From Candidatus Electrothrix aestuarii (lineage in GTDB: Bacteria > Desulfobacterota > Desulfobulbia > Desulfobulbales > Desulfobulbaceae), in NCBI GenBank assembly GCA_032595685.2, contig CP159373.1:2359501-2423500 (forward strand): a DNA stretch of 64,000 nucleotides. Direction: 5' to 3'. The translations under genes were made by a program, and so were the position numbers. Of this stretch, positions 18,145-29,940 are shown in pieces. Numbering within the stretch: position 1 is the first letter of the stretch; each line of letters begins with the position of its first letter. The notes under the pieces are model-generated. The model was not told the origin of the DNA. It searched no databases and saw nothing but the letters and a program-made list of their open reading frames with translations.

Positions 18145-19923
18145 GTGAAGCGAGGAGCACTGGTCAACGAAAAGGCATTGCATAAGCAGCTTATTGACTG
18201 CGCTGCAGGGCGAATCCCGGCTGATTTGGTGCTGAGGAATGGTCGGATTGTCCATGTCTTCACCGGAGAAATAGCTCAGGGTGACATTGCTATCATCAAT
18301 GGGTATATTGCCGGTGTTGATGAGCAGGGAGGATACCAAGGGAAGGAAGAAGTTGACTTGGCTGGTTCTTATGTCAGCCCTGGTTTTATTGATGGACATA
18401 TTCATATTGAAAGTTCTCTGCTTGTACCTTCTCAATTTGCTGCTGTTGTTTTGCCCCGTGGAACAACCACGGTGATCTGTGATCCGCATGAAATTGCCAA
18501 TGTATGTGGCGTGGCAGGGATCGATTTTATACTTTCGCAGGATTCTCCTCTGACAGTATACGGGATGGCACCTTCCTGTGTTCCGGCCACCCATATGGAG
18601 ACCGGCGGTTTTCAGCTCTCGGCTGATAATATAAAAGAGCTTCTTGAACGTCCTGATATTATCGGGCTGGCGGAAATGATGAATTTTCCCGGTACAGTTG
18701 GCGGAGACCCTGATGTTTTGGAAAAGATTTTTTTCGCTCGTAGTCAGGGACGACTGGTTGATGGGCATGCCCCAGGGCTCAGTGGGAAAGCCTTACAGAC
18801 TTATGTAGCTGCCGGGATCAGTTCAGATCATGAATGTACGACCTTGGCAGAAGGGCTGGAAAAATTACGGGTCGGAATGGCGGTTTTTATCCGGGAAGGC
18901 TCAACCGCACGTAATATGGAAGCCCTCGCTCCTTTGTTTCGTGGCCCGGCAGTCCACCGCTGTCTGTTGGTAACGGATGACCGCCATGCTGATGACCTGA
19001 TAGAATTTGGGCATGTTGATTTTTTACTGCGTCGGGCTGTGGCTTTAGGGGCAGATGCTGTGACAGCTTTACAGATGGTGACAGTGAATCCTGCTCGCCA
19101 TTTCGGTTTGAATCACCTCGGGGCGATTGCACCTGGATACAGGGCAGACCTTGTGGTACTTGAGGATATAGAGCAGTTTAAGGTTCAAGAAGTATATTGT
19201 GCCGGTACCTGCGTGGCCCAGGATGGAAAGGTGCTGGCTGAAATCCCGGAGCATATGGGTGCTGGCAATCCTGCTATTTCAGCAACGGTGAGGATTCATC
19301 CTGACTCGCTTGATCTTCGTGTTCTTGCTGCTCCTGGAAAAATAAGGGTAATAACCTGTTCAGACGGTCAGCTTGTTACAGGTCAGGTTTTTCTAGAACC
19401 GCTTATCAAGGATGGGTTGATCGTTGCTGATCCTGATCGTGATATACTGAAGATCGCAGTAGTTGAGCGGCATCATGGCACGCAGAGTATGGGGATTGGC
19501 TTTGTGCAGGGCTTTGGTCTAAAGCGAGGGGCTATTGCCTCAACAGTTGCTCATGATTCGCATAATCTGATAGTTGTTGGGGCTGATGATGCCTCTATGA
19601 TGCTGGCCATAAGAAAGATAGGTGAAATGCAGGGCGGGATGGTCGTGACTGATGAAGATCATGTACTCGAAACCCTCCCCCTGCCGATTGCTGGCTTGAT
19701 GACAACGGAGTCTGCTGAAAAAGTACGCAGGCAGCTTCGGCAACTTGAAATCGCAATGAAAAAAATAGGGGGTGCGACACAAAATCCTTTTATGCTCCTC
19801 AGTTTTCTCGCTTTGCCGGTAATCCCCGAGTTAAAAATCACGGACAAAGGCCTTGTTGATGTGATTAAATTCTGTAGGGTCCCCTTGCAGGGAGATATGG
19901 AAAAAAATAAAAAAATAGTATAA
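18145..19923 (+). CDS. ade: Adenine deaminase
   Basis: A 592-residue amidohydrolase that converts adenine to hypoxanthine in purine salvage. Metal ligands lie in GFIDGHIHIESSLL; TTTVICDPHEIANVCG, GLAEMMNFPGTVGGD, DGHAPGLSGK and SDHECTT follow the Ade family order. The C-terminal family domain (SMGIGFVQGFGLKRGAIASTVAHDSHN) is present, so the protein is complete. Start GTG 18145 is chosen because AAGGAGCAGGA sits before it and because the earlier in-frame start (TTG 18112) lies at the preceding terminator. It appears monocistronic. Confidence 0.93.
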   Translation: MKRGALVNEKALHKQLIDCAAGRIPADLVLRNGRIVHVFTGEIAQGDIAIINGYIAGVDEQGGYQGKEEVDLAGSYVSPGFIDGHIHIESSLLVPSQFAAVVLPRGTTTVICDPHEIANVCGVAGIDFILSQDSPLTVYGMAPSCVPATHMETGGFQLSADNIKELLERPDIIGLAEMMNFPGTVGGDPDVLEKIFFARSQGRLVDGHAPGLSGKALQTYVAAGISSDHECTTLAEGLEKLRVGMAVFIREGSTARNMEALAPLFRGPAVHRCLLVTDDRHADDLIEFGHVDFLLRRAVALGADAVTALQMVTVNPARHFGLNHLGAIAPGYRADLVVLEDIEQFKVQEVYCAGTCVAQDGKVLAEIPEHMGAGNPAISATVRIHPDSLDLRVLAAPGKIRVITCSDGQLVTGQVFLEPLIKDGLIVADPDRDILKIAVVERHHGTQSMGIGFVQGFGLKRGAIASTVAHDSHNLIVVGADDASMMLAIRKIGEMQGGMVVTDEDHVLETLPLPIAGLMTTESAEKVRRQLRQLEIAMKKIGGATQNPFMLLSFLALPVIPELKITDKGLVDVIKFCRVPLQGDMEKNKKIV

Positions 19924-20036
19924 TCATTAAAAACAGCTTCATATATGTGATTATCTGGCGTATAGTCAAAAAATGGAGAGATGCCGGTCAGCTCACCCCT
20001 ACCGGACAAACAATGCAATGTTAATGAGGAAATCAG

Positions 20037-20435
20037 ATGAATTACGGTGTAGTCAGCCAGGAACAGCTAGAAAAGATTGATGAAATCCTGTCAGAGCAGC
20101 TCATCAAAATAGGCGTGGACTGTGTCATTATTATCGACATGGCAGGAAACATCATTACGGCTAAGGATAACGGCACTTCCAAATATGATGTTTATTCATT
20201 TGCAGCTCTGGCAGCCGGTAACTTCGCCACTGTTGATGCTATGGCGAAATTGGTCGGAGAACAGGAGTTTTCCTTGCTCTTTCATAAGGGAACGGATTGC
20301 AATATCCACTTTTCAAAGATCGACGAGGAGCTCTTATTGATCACTATGTTCGGTAAGCATATATCACTTGGGTTCCTGAGGCTGAATGTCGTTAAGGCAC
20401 TGGAACAGATAAGAAAGCTCTGGGCGGGTAAGTGA
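20037..20435 (+). CDS. Roadblock/LC7 domain protein (MglB-like)
   Basis: A 132-residue single-domain roadblock/LC7 protein (IIIDMAGNIITAKDN; SFAALAAGNFATVDAMAKLVG; FSLLFHKG; LITMFGKHISLGFLRL). The family includes MglB, the activator of the polarity GTPase MglA. The gene directly precedes an MglA-type GTPase (75 bp gap), the same pairing as mglBA. By analogy it is the GTPase-activating or docking partner. It acts in the cytoplasm, as a dimer in known members. Confidence 0.88.
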   Translation: MNYGVVSQEQLEKIDEILSEQLIKIGVDCVIIIDMAGNIITAKDNGTSKYDVYSFAALAAGNFATVDAMAKLVGEQEFSLLFHKGTDCNIHFSKIDEELLLITMFGKHISLGFLRLNVVKALEQIRKLWAGK

Positions 20436-20510
20436 TTTTATTATGTCCTCAGGGAGTCGTCTCGTCTCTTCAATAGCATTAATTCCATACATAATAGCAG
20501 GAGAGAAGCA

Positions 20511-21116
20511 TTGAGCTTTATTAATCTACGCGAGAAAATCGTACAGGTCAAAATTGTTTATTATGGTCCGGGTAGGGGTGGCAAAACATCCAATCTCGAA
20601 TATATCAATCGTAAATTCAGCAAGCAGATTCAGTCAGAAATGGTGAGTCTGAAGACGCATGGAGATCGGACTTTGTTCTTTGACTTTCTTCCCTTTGATA
20701 TGGGAAAGATCAAAGGCTATGAGTTGAAAATCCAGCTGTATACTGTACCTGGTCAAGTAAAGTATAATGCGACGCGTAAGCTTGTTCTGAAAGGGGTGGA
20801 TGGTATTGTTTTTGTTGCAGATGCGCAGGAAGCTATGCGCGAGAAAAACATACGCTCTTTAAATCAGCTTCATGAGAACTTGAAAGGGTATAAAGAGTCT
20901 ATTTTCAAGATTCCTCTTGTCATGCAATATAATAAGGTTGACCTGCGGGATCAGGGAATTCCAGTATTGCCGACAGCTGTTCTGGAGAAGGATTTGAACA
21001 GTAAATTGAAGGTGCCTTCCTTTGAGGCTAGTGCCCTGACAGGGTATAATGTTCCAGAAACACTGAAAAAAATAATTTCATCGACAGTGGTTTCGGTACA
21101 AAAGAAACTCTTGTAA
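20511..21116 (+). CDS. MglA-like small Ras-type GTPase
   Basis: A 201-residue GTPase of the MglA/Arf-like group. The P-loop is GPGRGGKTSN (residues 19-28), the switch region contains KTHGDRTLFFDFLPFDMG, the G3 aspartate is replaced as in MglA (TVPGQVKYN: Thr-Val-Pro-Gly), and G4 is YNKVDL. MglA proteins set front-rear polarity and drive gliding or pili; they are also linked to secretion polarity. The start is TTG at 20511, supported by CAGGAGAG upstream; there is no better in-frame ATG. It is followed by the giant acidic protein, so the three genes likely work together. Confidence 0.9.
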   Translation: MSFINLREKIVQVKIVYYGPGRGGKTSNLEYINRKFSKQIQSEMVSLKTHGDRTLFFDFLPFDMGKIKGYELKIQLYTVPGQVKYNATRKLVLKGVDGIVFVADAQEAMREKNIRSLNQLHENLKGYKESIFKIPLVMQYNKVDLRDQGIPVLPTAVLEKDLNSKLKVPSFEASALTGYNVPETLKKIISSTVVSVQKKLL

Positions 21117-21184
21117 AGGGATACGATAACGGTATAGGTACGCTGTTGAAGTACTGGCACCTCAGATGAGTCCGGATAGAAATT

Positions 21185-24100
21185 ATGCCCCCAGCAATAG
21201 ACCAATTTGAAGACCTCACACAATTTGCAGATGAGTCATTTGACAATGACGAAGTCGATTTGTTTGAATTTACCGATGATGAGGAATCCCCCCTTCTTCG
21301 TCTGAAGTCAATAGTTCTCTCTCTGGATTGGGATATCACCGAGGATACTCTGGCCGAGTTGACCGAAGAACTCGCTAATCTGCGTTCTTTGTGGGATGGG
21401 GACAAAGTCGCGCAGATCTATCTTCAGGGCATGGATAATATTGGCACATACCTCCAGAAAGAAGGTGCGTATGCTCATCCGAATGCCATTAAGCTGCTTC
21501 TTACCCTTTTTTATAATTATGAAAAGATAATATCCTCGACCGAACTCAGCAGTGAAGCTGTAAGTGCTATGCTGAAGGCTGATGTTCGTAAGTTTAAAGT
21601 GCTGCAATATCAAATTGGCACCTCTGAAACTGGAGAACACGGCGACGAATATCTGGAGGAGCATGTAGAGGTAGCGCCACCGCCTGAAGACATAATTAAA
21701 GAAGATATTGAGAATAGTGGTATAGGCCAGCGTGAGGTGGAAGATGATCCTCTGACTAGTATGGAGGCTACCATTCTTGGCTTAGAATGGGAGGTCACCC
21801 AGGATGGCTTAGAAAGATTTCATTCCGAAGCAACAGAACTGCGTGAGTATTTAACGGATAATCGGGATGCTCAAATTCTTGTCCAAGGTTTGCAAGCCTT
21901 GGGATCATATATTCGGGAAGAAAAATCAAATGCCCACCCGGATTCTTTTACCATTCTTCATGCGTTTTACGATGCACTGAAGCTTCTGATTCAAGATACA
22001 AATCTAACGGCTGAGCAACGGAAACGGGTTTTGATTGAGCAAATCAGTAGTTTGAATAGCTTGAAATCCATTATCGCTCAATCGGCGGCTGAACGAGCAG
22101 AGGAACAGAAAGCGAAAGAGGCTGCTGAGTCCGCAGAGGCAGAGAAACTTCTTGAAAAATCTGAAGAGGCAGATCCATCTGAGACTCCAGCACCGGAACA
22201 GACCGCTGATGGAGAACCTGATTTAGCTGTTGCTCCTGAAGTTGAGGAAGATGAAGCAGAATTTGACTCTCCTATAGCTGGTGATGATGAACTTGATCTC
22301 TTCTCTGATGGTTTTGATGATGACGCTGATTTTTCTGCTGGCGAAGAAAATGGAGAAGAATTTTTTCTTGATGATGAGGACAGCTTATCGGCTGACAGCC
22401 TGAGCGAAGAAGATGAGCTCGCAGGTGAGTTAGAGTTTGATTTTGATGATGAAGATGGTGGGCTGGACTTTGAGGCAGAAGGAAGCCTTGATGGGGATAT
22501 TTTTGCTAGCGAGGAAGGAAGTAGCGGTCAGGAGTTTGCTTTAAGTGACGATGATGAGGGCGAGGACGGATTAATTCAGCCTGCCTTGACAGATGCAGAC
22601 GAGGATGGGGGCTTTAATGAGGATCTTATCGCTGCTGAAATTGATAATGATAAGGCGGCGGAGCTTGATGATAAACTCGATTCCTTCTTTGAGTTCGATA
22701 GTGATGATACGGCGACAGTCGATAAGAAAGAAGAAACGCCTGCTGTTGCTGAGAGTGAGAATATCGTTGATGAGCAGCCTGAGCCCGAAGTAGTAGCAGG
22801 AGAAGAAGAGAGCGAGCTGGGAGAATCAGAGGTAGAACTTGACGATTTTTTTGATTTTTCCGATGAAAATCCCGATGATGAAAAGATCAGCGAAGAGGAG
22901 AAAGCTCAAGCTGAAGCCTGGAAGGATGAAATTCTGGCAGCGGATTTTGATGGGCCGGATGGAGATGAGGAAGTCCTTTTAGAAGGTGAGGAGGACTACG
23001 AGTCGTTTTTCGACTTTGACGATGAAGAAGAAGACGAGCTCGCGTTGGATGGTCAAGAGGGCGCAGATGATCTTTCAAGTGATGCCCCAGGTGATGATAC
23101 GTTTGCTGCGAACGATGAATTGAGTTTTTCCCTGGGCGACGAAGCTGAGGAACAAGGAAGTGCGGGAGTTATTGCCGCCTTATCAGATGCTGATGAGGAA
23201 GGGGGCTTCAACGAAGAGACGATATCATTTGAGCTTGATGAAGAAAAAGCAGCAGAGCTTGATGATAAACTCAATTCCTTTTTCGAGCTGGATGAGCAAG
23301 GCTTAGGAGATGTAGGAGGTTCAGATTCTTCTGACAATCACGAGGCTGAATTGATGGAGGGCGATGTCGCTCATGTTGAAGCAGCCGTTCCTGCTGATGC
23401 ACTAGGCGATGAGTCCGATGAGATGAGTCTTGAATTAGATGACGACAGTCTTGAATTGTCATTTGATGAAAATGACGAGGAAGATGAGTTTTCTGGAGAT
23501 ATAGCCGGGCTTTCCCTTGATGAGGGTGAGGAGCAAGCCTCCTCAGAAACAACAGAGCAAAGTGATGAGCCTCGTTCTGAGTCAGAAGAAGAAATTGAAG
23601 GGCTAGATGATTTCTTTAACCTGGATGATGAGGATGAAGAACTTTCCGAAATTGCGAGTTCGGGTTCGGGTGGCCCGGAAGATATCCCAGCATTAGATGA
23701 TGAATTTGTTATTGCGCTTGATGACGACGATGGAGAAGACAGTGACGTCGCCTTAGGGCTTGATGATGATACGGGAACTGAGGATAGCTTCTTCGATTTT
23801 GAGGAGACTTCAGGAGAAGAGATTGCCTCAATAGGAGAGGAATCATGGGAGAAAGAGGCAAGTGAAGATGAGTTGGATGATAACCTCACCGTATCGTTTG
23901 ATGAGGAAGAAACAGATGACGAAGAGTTTTCAGATTTCGGTTTTGAGGATGAAGAAGATTCTTCTTCTCTAGATAGCTTTTTCGACTTGGAGGATGAGGA
24001 AGAAGACGTTGCGTTGACTGATGTTGTTGACGAGACCGAGAACAAATCTCCTGAAGACGATGATGTTGCCTTGCCGCTTGATGATCAAGAGGCCGACTTG

Positions 24101-27100
24101 TCATTTGGTGACGAGGAAGATTCTGCTGATAGCCTTTTTGGATTCGAAGAGGATGAAGCCGAGACCGGCGAGACAAATGAGAAGAGCGAATCCGATGAAG
24201 AGTTTGCTTTATCGCTTGGTGCAGATGACTCTGACGACGATGATTTTGATCTCTCGTTTGATGATGTTGAACATGTCGCTCTCACAAGAGGCTCTGCCGA
24301 ACACGAGTCTGATGAATCAAAGGCGGCTGTAAAAAGTGAGGCGAGTGAATCAGAAGACGGTTTTGATTTATCGTTTGACGATGACGACTCTGACGACGAT
24401 GATTTTGATCTCTCGTTTGATGATGTTGAGCATGTCGCTCTCTCCAAAGGTTCAGCCGGACCCGAGTCCGATGATCGTTTCTTAGGCTTTACTGCTGAGC
24501 CTGTTGGTGAAGCAGGAGCTGTGGTTGGGGATGAGAAAGAAGAATCCGATGACGAAATTGCTTTGTCACTTGATTCGGATGATCCAGGTGACGAAGAATT
24601 TGCGCTTTCATTTGATGATGACGAGTCAGGTACAGGTGATGATGCAGCTATTTTTGAGGAAGCAGAAGATCTTGATGTAGAAGAGGCTGATAACCTTTTG
24701 GGCTTTGAAGAGGATTCAACTGCGGCATCTGTACCTAATGAGACGAGTAAATCCGACGATGACTTCGCTTTATCGCTTGGCGAGGATGACTCTGATGATG
24801 AGTTTTCTCTTTCGTTCGATGATGCAGATTCATCTGGTGCTGATGCTGTTGATTCCGATGAAGCAGATAGTTTCTTTGGGCTTGATGAGGATTCAGCTGA
24901 TGCCGCAGAAATTTCTGAGGTAGCAGTTGCGAGTGAATCCGACGATGAATTTTCTCTGTCGCTTGACGATGAAGACTCGTCCGATGACGAATTTACGCTT
25001 TCATTCGATGATGAAGATTCATCTGGTGTTGACACTGTGGATTCCGGCGAAGCAGATAGCTTCTTCGGTCTTGACGATGATTCAGCTGTAGCATCTGAGA
25101 CAGCGGAGGTTTCCGGTGAGGATGAATTTTCCTTGTCGCTTGATGATGAAGACCCCGACGATGAGTTTGCGCTTTCATTTAATGACGAAGGTTCGGATGT
25201 AGATACTGCCTCAGAAGTAGCTGCTTCAGCAGTATCAGAAGGGGAAGAGCTTGATTCGGAAGATAGTTTCTTTGATTTTGAAGAAGAATCTAGTGCAGAA
25301 TCTGAATTTCTCAGTCTTGATGATGATAGTGAGTCTGGCGACGAATTTGCACTCTCGTTAGATGATGCAGATTCATCAGGAGCCGATGATGATGTATCTG
25401 CTCCCGCAGATTCGGAAGGTCTGGATTCTGAAGAAGCAGATAGCTTTTTTGGTCTTGAAGATGATACAGCTGTAGCAGCTGAGATTGCTGGTGAGGAAGA
25501 ATTTTCTTTGTCGCTTGATGATGAAGAGACTGACGATGAGTTTGCGCTTTCATTTGATGAAGAAGATTCTAGCGATGAATCAGAATCTTTGAGTCTTGCT
25601 GAAGATAGTGAGTCAGACGACGAGTTTGCACTTTCGTTAGATGATGCAGATTCATTAGTTGCGGATGATGATAGAGTATCTTCTTCCGTGGAGTCGGAAG
25701 ATCCTGCTTCAGAAGAATCTGATAGCTTCTTTGGTTTTGAAGATGACTCAGCCGTGACCTCTGGGGCAGCAGAGGTTGAAGCAGACGGTTCTGAAGATGA
25801 GTTTGCCTTATCGTTTGAGGATGATGATTCAGAAGATGATGAGTTTGCGCTTTCGCTTGATGGCGAAGATTCGGGTGTGGATGCAGCCTCTGAAGTAGCG
25901 GCTTCAGCAGTATCAGAAGATTCTGAAGAGCTGGTTTCTGATGATAGTTTCTTTGGTTTTGAAGAAGAGTCTAGCGCTGAATCTGAATCTTTGAGCTTTG
26001 ATGAAGATAGTGACTCGGATGACGAGTTTGCGCTATCGTTCGATGATGAAGATACCGACGACGAATTTGCACTTTCGTTTGATGGCGAAGATTCGGATGT
26101 AGGTGCTGGCTCGGAAATAGCGGCTTCAGCAGTATCAGAAGATTCTGAAGAGCTGGTTTCTGATGATAGTTTCTTTGGTATTGAAGAAGAGTCTAGCGCT
26201 GAATCTGAATCTCTTAGTCTTGATGAAGGTATTGAATCGGATGACGAATTTGCTCTGTCGTTAGATGATGCAGATTCATTAGTTGCGGATGATGATAGAG
26301 TATCTTCTTCCGTGGAGTCGGAAGATCCTGCTTCAGAAGAATCTGATAGCTTCTTTGGTTTTGGAGATGACTCAGCCGTGACCTCTGGGGCAGCAGAGGT
26401 TGAAGCAGACGGTTCTGAAGATGAGTTTGCGCTTTCATTTGATGATGAAGATTTGGATGTAGGTGCAGCCTCAGAAGTAGCTGCTTCAGGATTATCAGAA
26501 GAGTCGGAAGAGTCCGATTCAGAAGATAGTTTCTTCGGTATTGAAGAAGAGTCTAGCGTTGAGTCTGAATCTTTGAGTCTTGATGAAGGTATTGAATCGG
26601 ATGACGAATTTGCTCTGTCGTTAGATGATGCAGATTCATTAGTTGCGGATGATGATAGAGTATCTTCTTCCGTGGAGTCGGAAGATCTTGCTTCAGAAGA
26701 ATCTGATAGCTTCTTTGGTTTTGAAGATGATTCAGCCGTAACCGCTGATACAGCAGAGGTTGAAACAGGTGATTCAGAAGATGATGAGTTTGCCTTATCG
26801 TTTGAGGATGATGATTCAGAAGATGATGAGTTCGCCCTATCATTTGATGGCGAAGATTCGGGTGTAGATGCAGCCTCTGAAGTAGCGGCTTCAGCAGTAT
26901 CAGAAGATTCTGAAGAGCTGGTTTCTGATGATAGTTTCTTTGGTTTTGAAGAAGAGTCTAGCGCTGAATCTGAATCTTTGAGCTTTGATGAAGATAGTGA
27001 CTCGGATGACGAGTTTGCGCTATCGTTCGATGATGAAGATTCATCTGGTGTTGACACCGTGGATTCCGACGAAGCAGATAGCTTCTTCGGTCTTGACGAT

Positions 27101-29013
27101 GATTCAGCTGTAGCATCTGAGACAGCCGAGATTTCCGATGAGGAAGAATTATCCTTGCCGCTTGATGATGAAGATACCGACGACGAATTTGCACTTTCGT
27201 TTGATGGCGAAGATTCGGGTGTAGATGCAGCCTCTGAAGTAGCGGCTTCAGCAGTATCAGAAGATTCTGAAGAGCTGGTTTCTGAAGATAGTTTCTTTGG
27301 TTTTGAAGAAGAGTCTAGCGTTGAATCTGAATCTCTTAGTCTTGATGAAGATAGTGACTCGGATGACGAATTCGCACTTTCGTTCGATGGTGAAGAGTCA
27401 TCTGATGCGGCAGAATTTTCTGAAGTGGCAGGAGAAATTGACTCTGACGATGAAGACACCGAAGATGAATTTTCCTTGTCGTTTGACAGAGAAGAGGGAT
27501 CTGATAGGGATGAGTTATCAGAATTCTCTTTTGGAAGCGATGACGAAGATGATGGTATTGCCGATTCAGAAGACTCAGAAGAGATTGATTCTGCTGATAG
27601 CTTTTTCGGTCTCGAAGAAGATTCCGTCGGTGCGACCGAGCCAGCTGATGTTGAAGGAGATGATGATTCCGAAGATGAGTTTGCCTTATCGTTTGAGGAT
27701 GAGGACGACTCTGCACCAGATGAGTTATCCGAGTTTTCATTCGGTGGCGCTGAAGAAGAGGAAGTTGTAACTGATTCTGAGAAATCTGAAGAAATTGATT
27801 CTACAGACAGCTTCTTTGGACTCGAAGATGACTCGACCGTTATACCCGAGGCAACTGAGAGTAAAGAAGAGGATGATGCCGATGATGAATTTGCCTTGTC
27901 GTTTGAGGATGAGGACGATTCTGCACCAGATGAGTTATCCGAGTTTTCATTCGGTGGCGCTGAAGAAGAGGAGATTGTAACTGATTCAGAGGAATCTGAA
28001 GAAATAAGTTTTGCTGACAACTTGTTTGGTCTTGAAGAAGACGAGGCTCCTAACGAATTTGAGACTGCAGAGTTGGAAGATGAAAGTGATTCCGACGATG
28101 AATTTGCCTTGGCATTTGACGGAGACGAATCGGATGAACAGGGCCTATTGCTTGGTAACAAAGAGGGTTTCGAAGATGAGTTAGGCGTCGAAGATGAGGA
28201 TGACGACGTAGATCTGAATCTTGATGCAAACCTTCTTGAGCTGGATGAAAGCGATACTGACAGTATCCCGGAACATGGGGAAGCAGCTGTCGCTTTGCTG
28301 GACGATGAGAGTGAACTCTTGCTTGATCAGGAGTTCGAGCAGGAGGATAGAGAAGAAAGTGGGGAATCTGAGCTCTTGCTGGCCGATGACATCGGAGAAG
28401 ATGAGGCAGGGGGGCTCCAGAGGATACTTTGGCCATTGAAGACGATGACAGCGGTGCAGCCCTCCTTCATGATGATGAAGCCAGGGAGCCGGAAGCTGAG
28501 GAAGAAGAAACTACGCTTATTTTCGATGCAGCGCCATTTGCAAGTGCAGCTGCCGCTGTTTCTACTGCTCCAACTCTTGATAATGTCCGCCATGTTAACG
28601 AATTGGCAATTGCTGCGAAGAAGGCTACAGGTGGGGCTACCGCCCAGCAAACAGTCGTTCTGCATCTTTTGGAGTCTGCGACAGCTCTTATTGGACAAAA
28701 AGCAGAGCTGGACAATGATGACCAGATTGTGGTTCAGGAGTTAGCCGCAGGACTTGAATTGGCTGCTGATGATCCTTTTGAACTCACGGCCTTGGTGCAT
28801 CATTATACGGCGTGGCAGCAGGATTTCTTCCGCTCGATTTTGACTCAGAAAGAGGGGGGAGGGATTGCACAAGCAGTCTCAACAGCACCTGTTATTTCCG
28901 ATTGCATCAGCAATCAGGAGGCAGTGTATCAAGTGCAACAAGGATTCTCCCAACTGCGTCAAGCTATGCTGGAAGAATTCAATCAACTGAGAAAAGAACT
29001 GCAAAAAGGCTAA
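21185..29013 (+). CDS. Giant acidic repeat protein, frame broken at a G6 run
   Basis: The frame from ATG 21185 runs 2,519 residues, but the acidic composition leaves it at about 28409-28414 (six G) and continues in the -1 frame to 29013. One more G would give a single protein of about 2,609 residues. The N-terminus has two related helical domains of about 85 residues (about 35-120 and 190-280), sharing L-W-x-V/I-T-x-D, AQI-x-x-QG and AHP. The centre consists of about two dozen modules with DEFALSFDD and DSFFGLEDD motifs, nearly free of basic residues. The C-terminal about 150 residues are a third, different helical domain ending in a coiled coil. No signal peptide or membrane segment. Function unknown; the location after a roadblock/MglA pair suggests a cytoplasmic polarity or scaffold protein. 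Confidence 0.85.
25618..27340. repeat. Near-identical DNA repeats inside the giant gene
   Basis: Two long repeat types are interleaved. One (DDADSLVADDDRVSSSV to DSFFGFEDDSAVT) occurs at about 25618-25790, 26238-26415 and 26598-26760. The other (GEDSGVDAASEVAASAVSE to FFGFEEESSAES) occurs at about 25860-25998, 26082-26222, 26846-26980 and 27203-27340. Identity at DNA level is high over 130-170 bp, so the gene grows and shrinks by recombination, and assembly errors are possible here. Confidence 0.85.
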
Positions 29014-29022
29014 GTCGATAAT

Positions 29023-29652
29023 ATGATCGATTTCCTGAAAGGCACTTTTTCGTCACTGGGCAGAAAGTACACCATGGCCGTTACTGGTTTTTTCCTTGGT
29101 GTCTTTCTGCTGATTCACGCGGCAGGCAATAGCTTTATTTTTCAGGGAAAGGCGGCCTTTAATGCCTATGCCGAGCAACTCCATTCTTTAGACCCTCTGG
29201 TTCCTATGGTGGAATTGCTTTTGCTCCTCATTTTTTCTATCCATATCATCTTTGGTCTTACTCTTTTTTTAGCAAATCGAGAAGCAACAGGCCGCCGGTA
29301 TGCTGTGAAGCATTCTGCGGGAGGAGAAACCTGGGGCTCGCGTACCATGCCGTGGACTGGACTCACTCTTTTGGCTTTTCTCCTCCTACATCTCAGTAAC
29401 GTTCGTTTTATTGAGGAAGGCGCATTAATTGGGGATGTCGTGGAGCAGACACTGGCAAATCCCATCTATACCCTGCTCTATCTGGTGGGCATCGTTGCTC
29501 TAACTCTGCACGTCAGTCATGGCTTCTGGTCTTTATTACAAACTTGGGGCTTGTATCATCCTCGCTATAACCGTCTCACTCGGCTAGGAGCCTGGGCCTT
29601 AGCAGCACTTATCAGCTTGGTCTTTTGCGCAGTTATTGTAGTCTTATGGTGA
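29023..29652 (+). CDS. sdhC: Succinate dehydrogenase / fumarate reductase cytochrome b
   Basis: A 209-residue membrane anchor with five hydrophobic helices (about 18-38, 61-85, 109-126, 142-167, 184-208), the length and layout of the single-subunit b558 type (TIGR02046-like) with two haems. Candidate haem histidines lie in LLIHAAGN, IFSIHIIFG, LLLHLSN and TLHVSHGF. It anchors SdhA/SdhB to the inner membrane and exchanges electrons with the quinone pool. It starts 9 bp after the giant gene, so they may share an mRNA. SdhA follows after 288 bp. Confidence 0.92.
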   Translation: MIDFLKGTFSSLGRKYTMAVTGFFLGVFLLIHAAGNSFIFQGKAAFNAYAEQLHSLDPLVPMVELLLLLIFSIHIIFGLTLFLANREATGRRYAVKHSAGGETWGSRTMPWTGLTLLAFLLLHLSNVRFIEEGALIGDVVEQTLANPIYTLLYLVGIVALTLHVSHGFWSLLQTWGLYHPRYNRLTRLGAWALAALISLVFCAVIVVLW

Positions 29653-29940
29653 AGAGGGTTTTAAGCTCTTTATCTGCTTCCGGTCGTCACGAAGTAGCTC
29701 CTTTCATGGAATCTGTCCCACTCTTTTGGAAGTATGTCTCTGCACTCATCTCTTGAGGTTGCAGGAAGAAAATTCGAGAAAAAAATCCGCACGGACGGAT
29801 TCCTGAAGCCGAGTTCACTCAGCAAAGAAAGGAGCTTCCTCATTCATTCCTCTTGCTTGTCCAAGGAACATCGCATAAGTTAGAGCAAAAGAGGTAGAAA
29901 AACGTTCTGTTTCCCTTACGCTTTTTAATAGAGACACTTC
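29653..29940. other. sdhC-sdhA spacer
   Basis: 288 bp without a gene. It contains a perfect 10-bp inverted pair AGCTCCTTTC (29696-29705) and GAAAGGAGCT (29827-29836), 121 bp apart, that could fold the spacer into one long arm. No T-run or clear promoter is seen. Confidence 0.3.

Noticed and set aside
24085-28161. Very long minus-strand open frame (1,358 codons) opposite the giant gene
   Set aside because: It is the Ser-rich mirror of GAT/GAA/TCT-rich repeat codons; no start signal, no family, and it ends with the repeat region. The plus-strand protein explains it.
22000-28400. Calcium-binding RTX-type repeats
   Set aside because: The acidic modules lack the Gly-rich GGxGxDxxx nonapeptide and there is no secretion signal visible.
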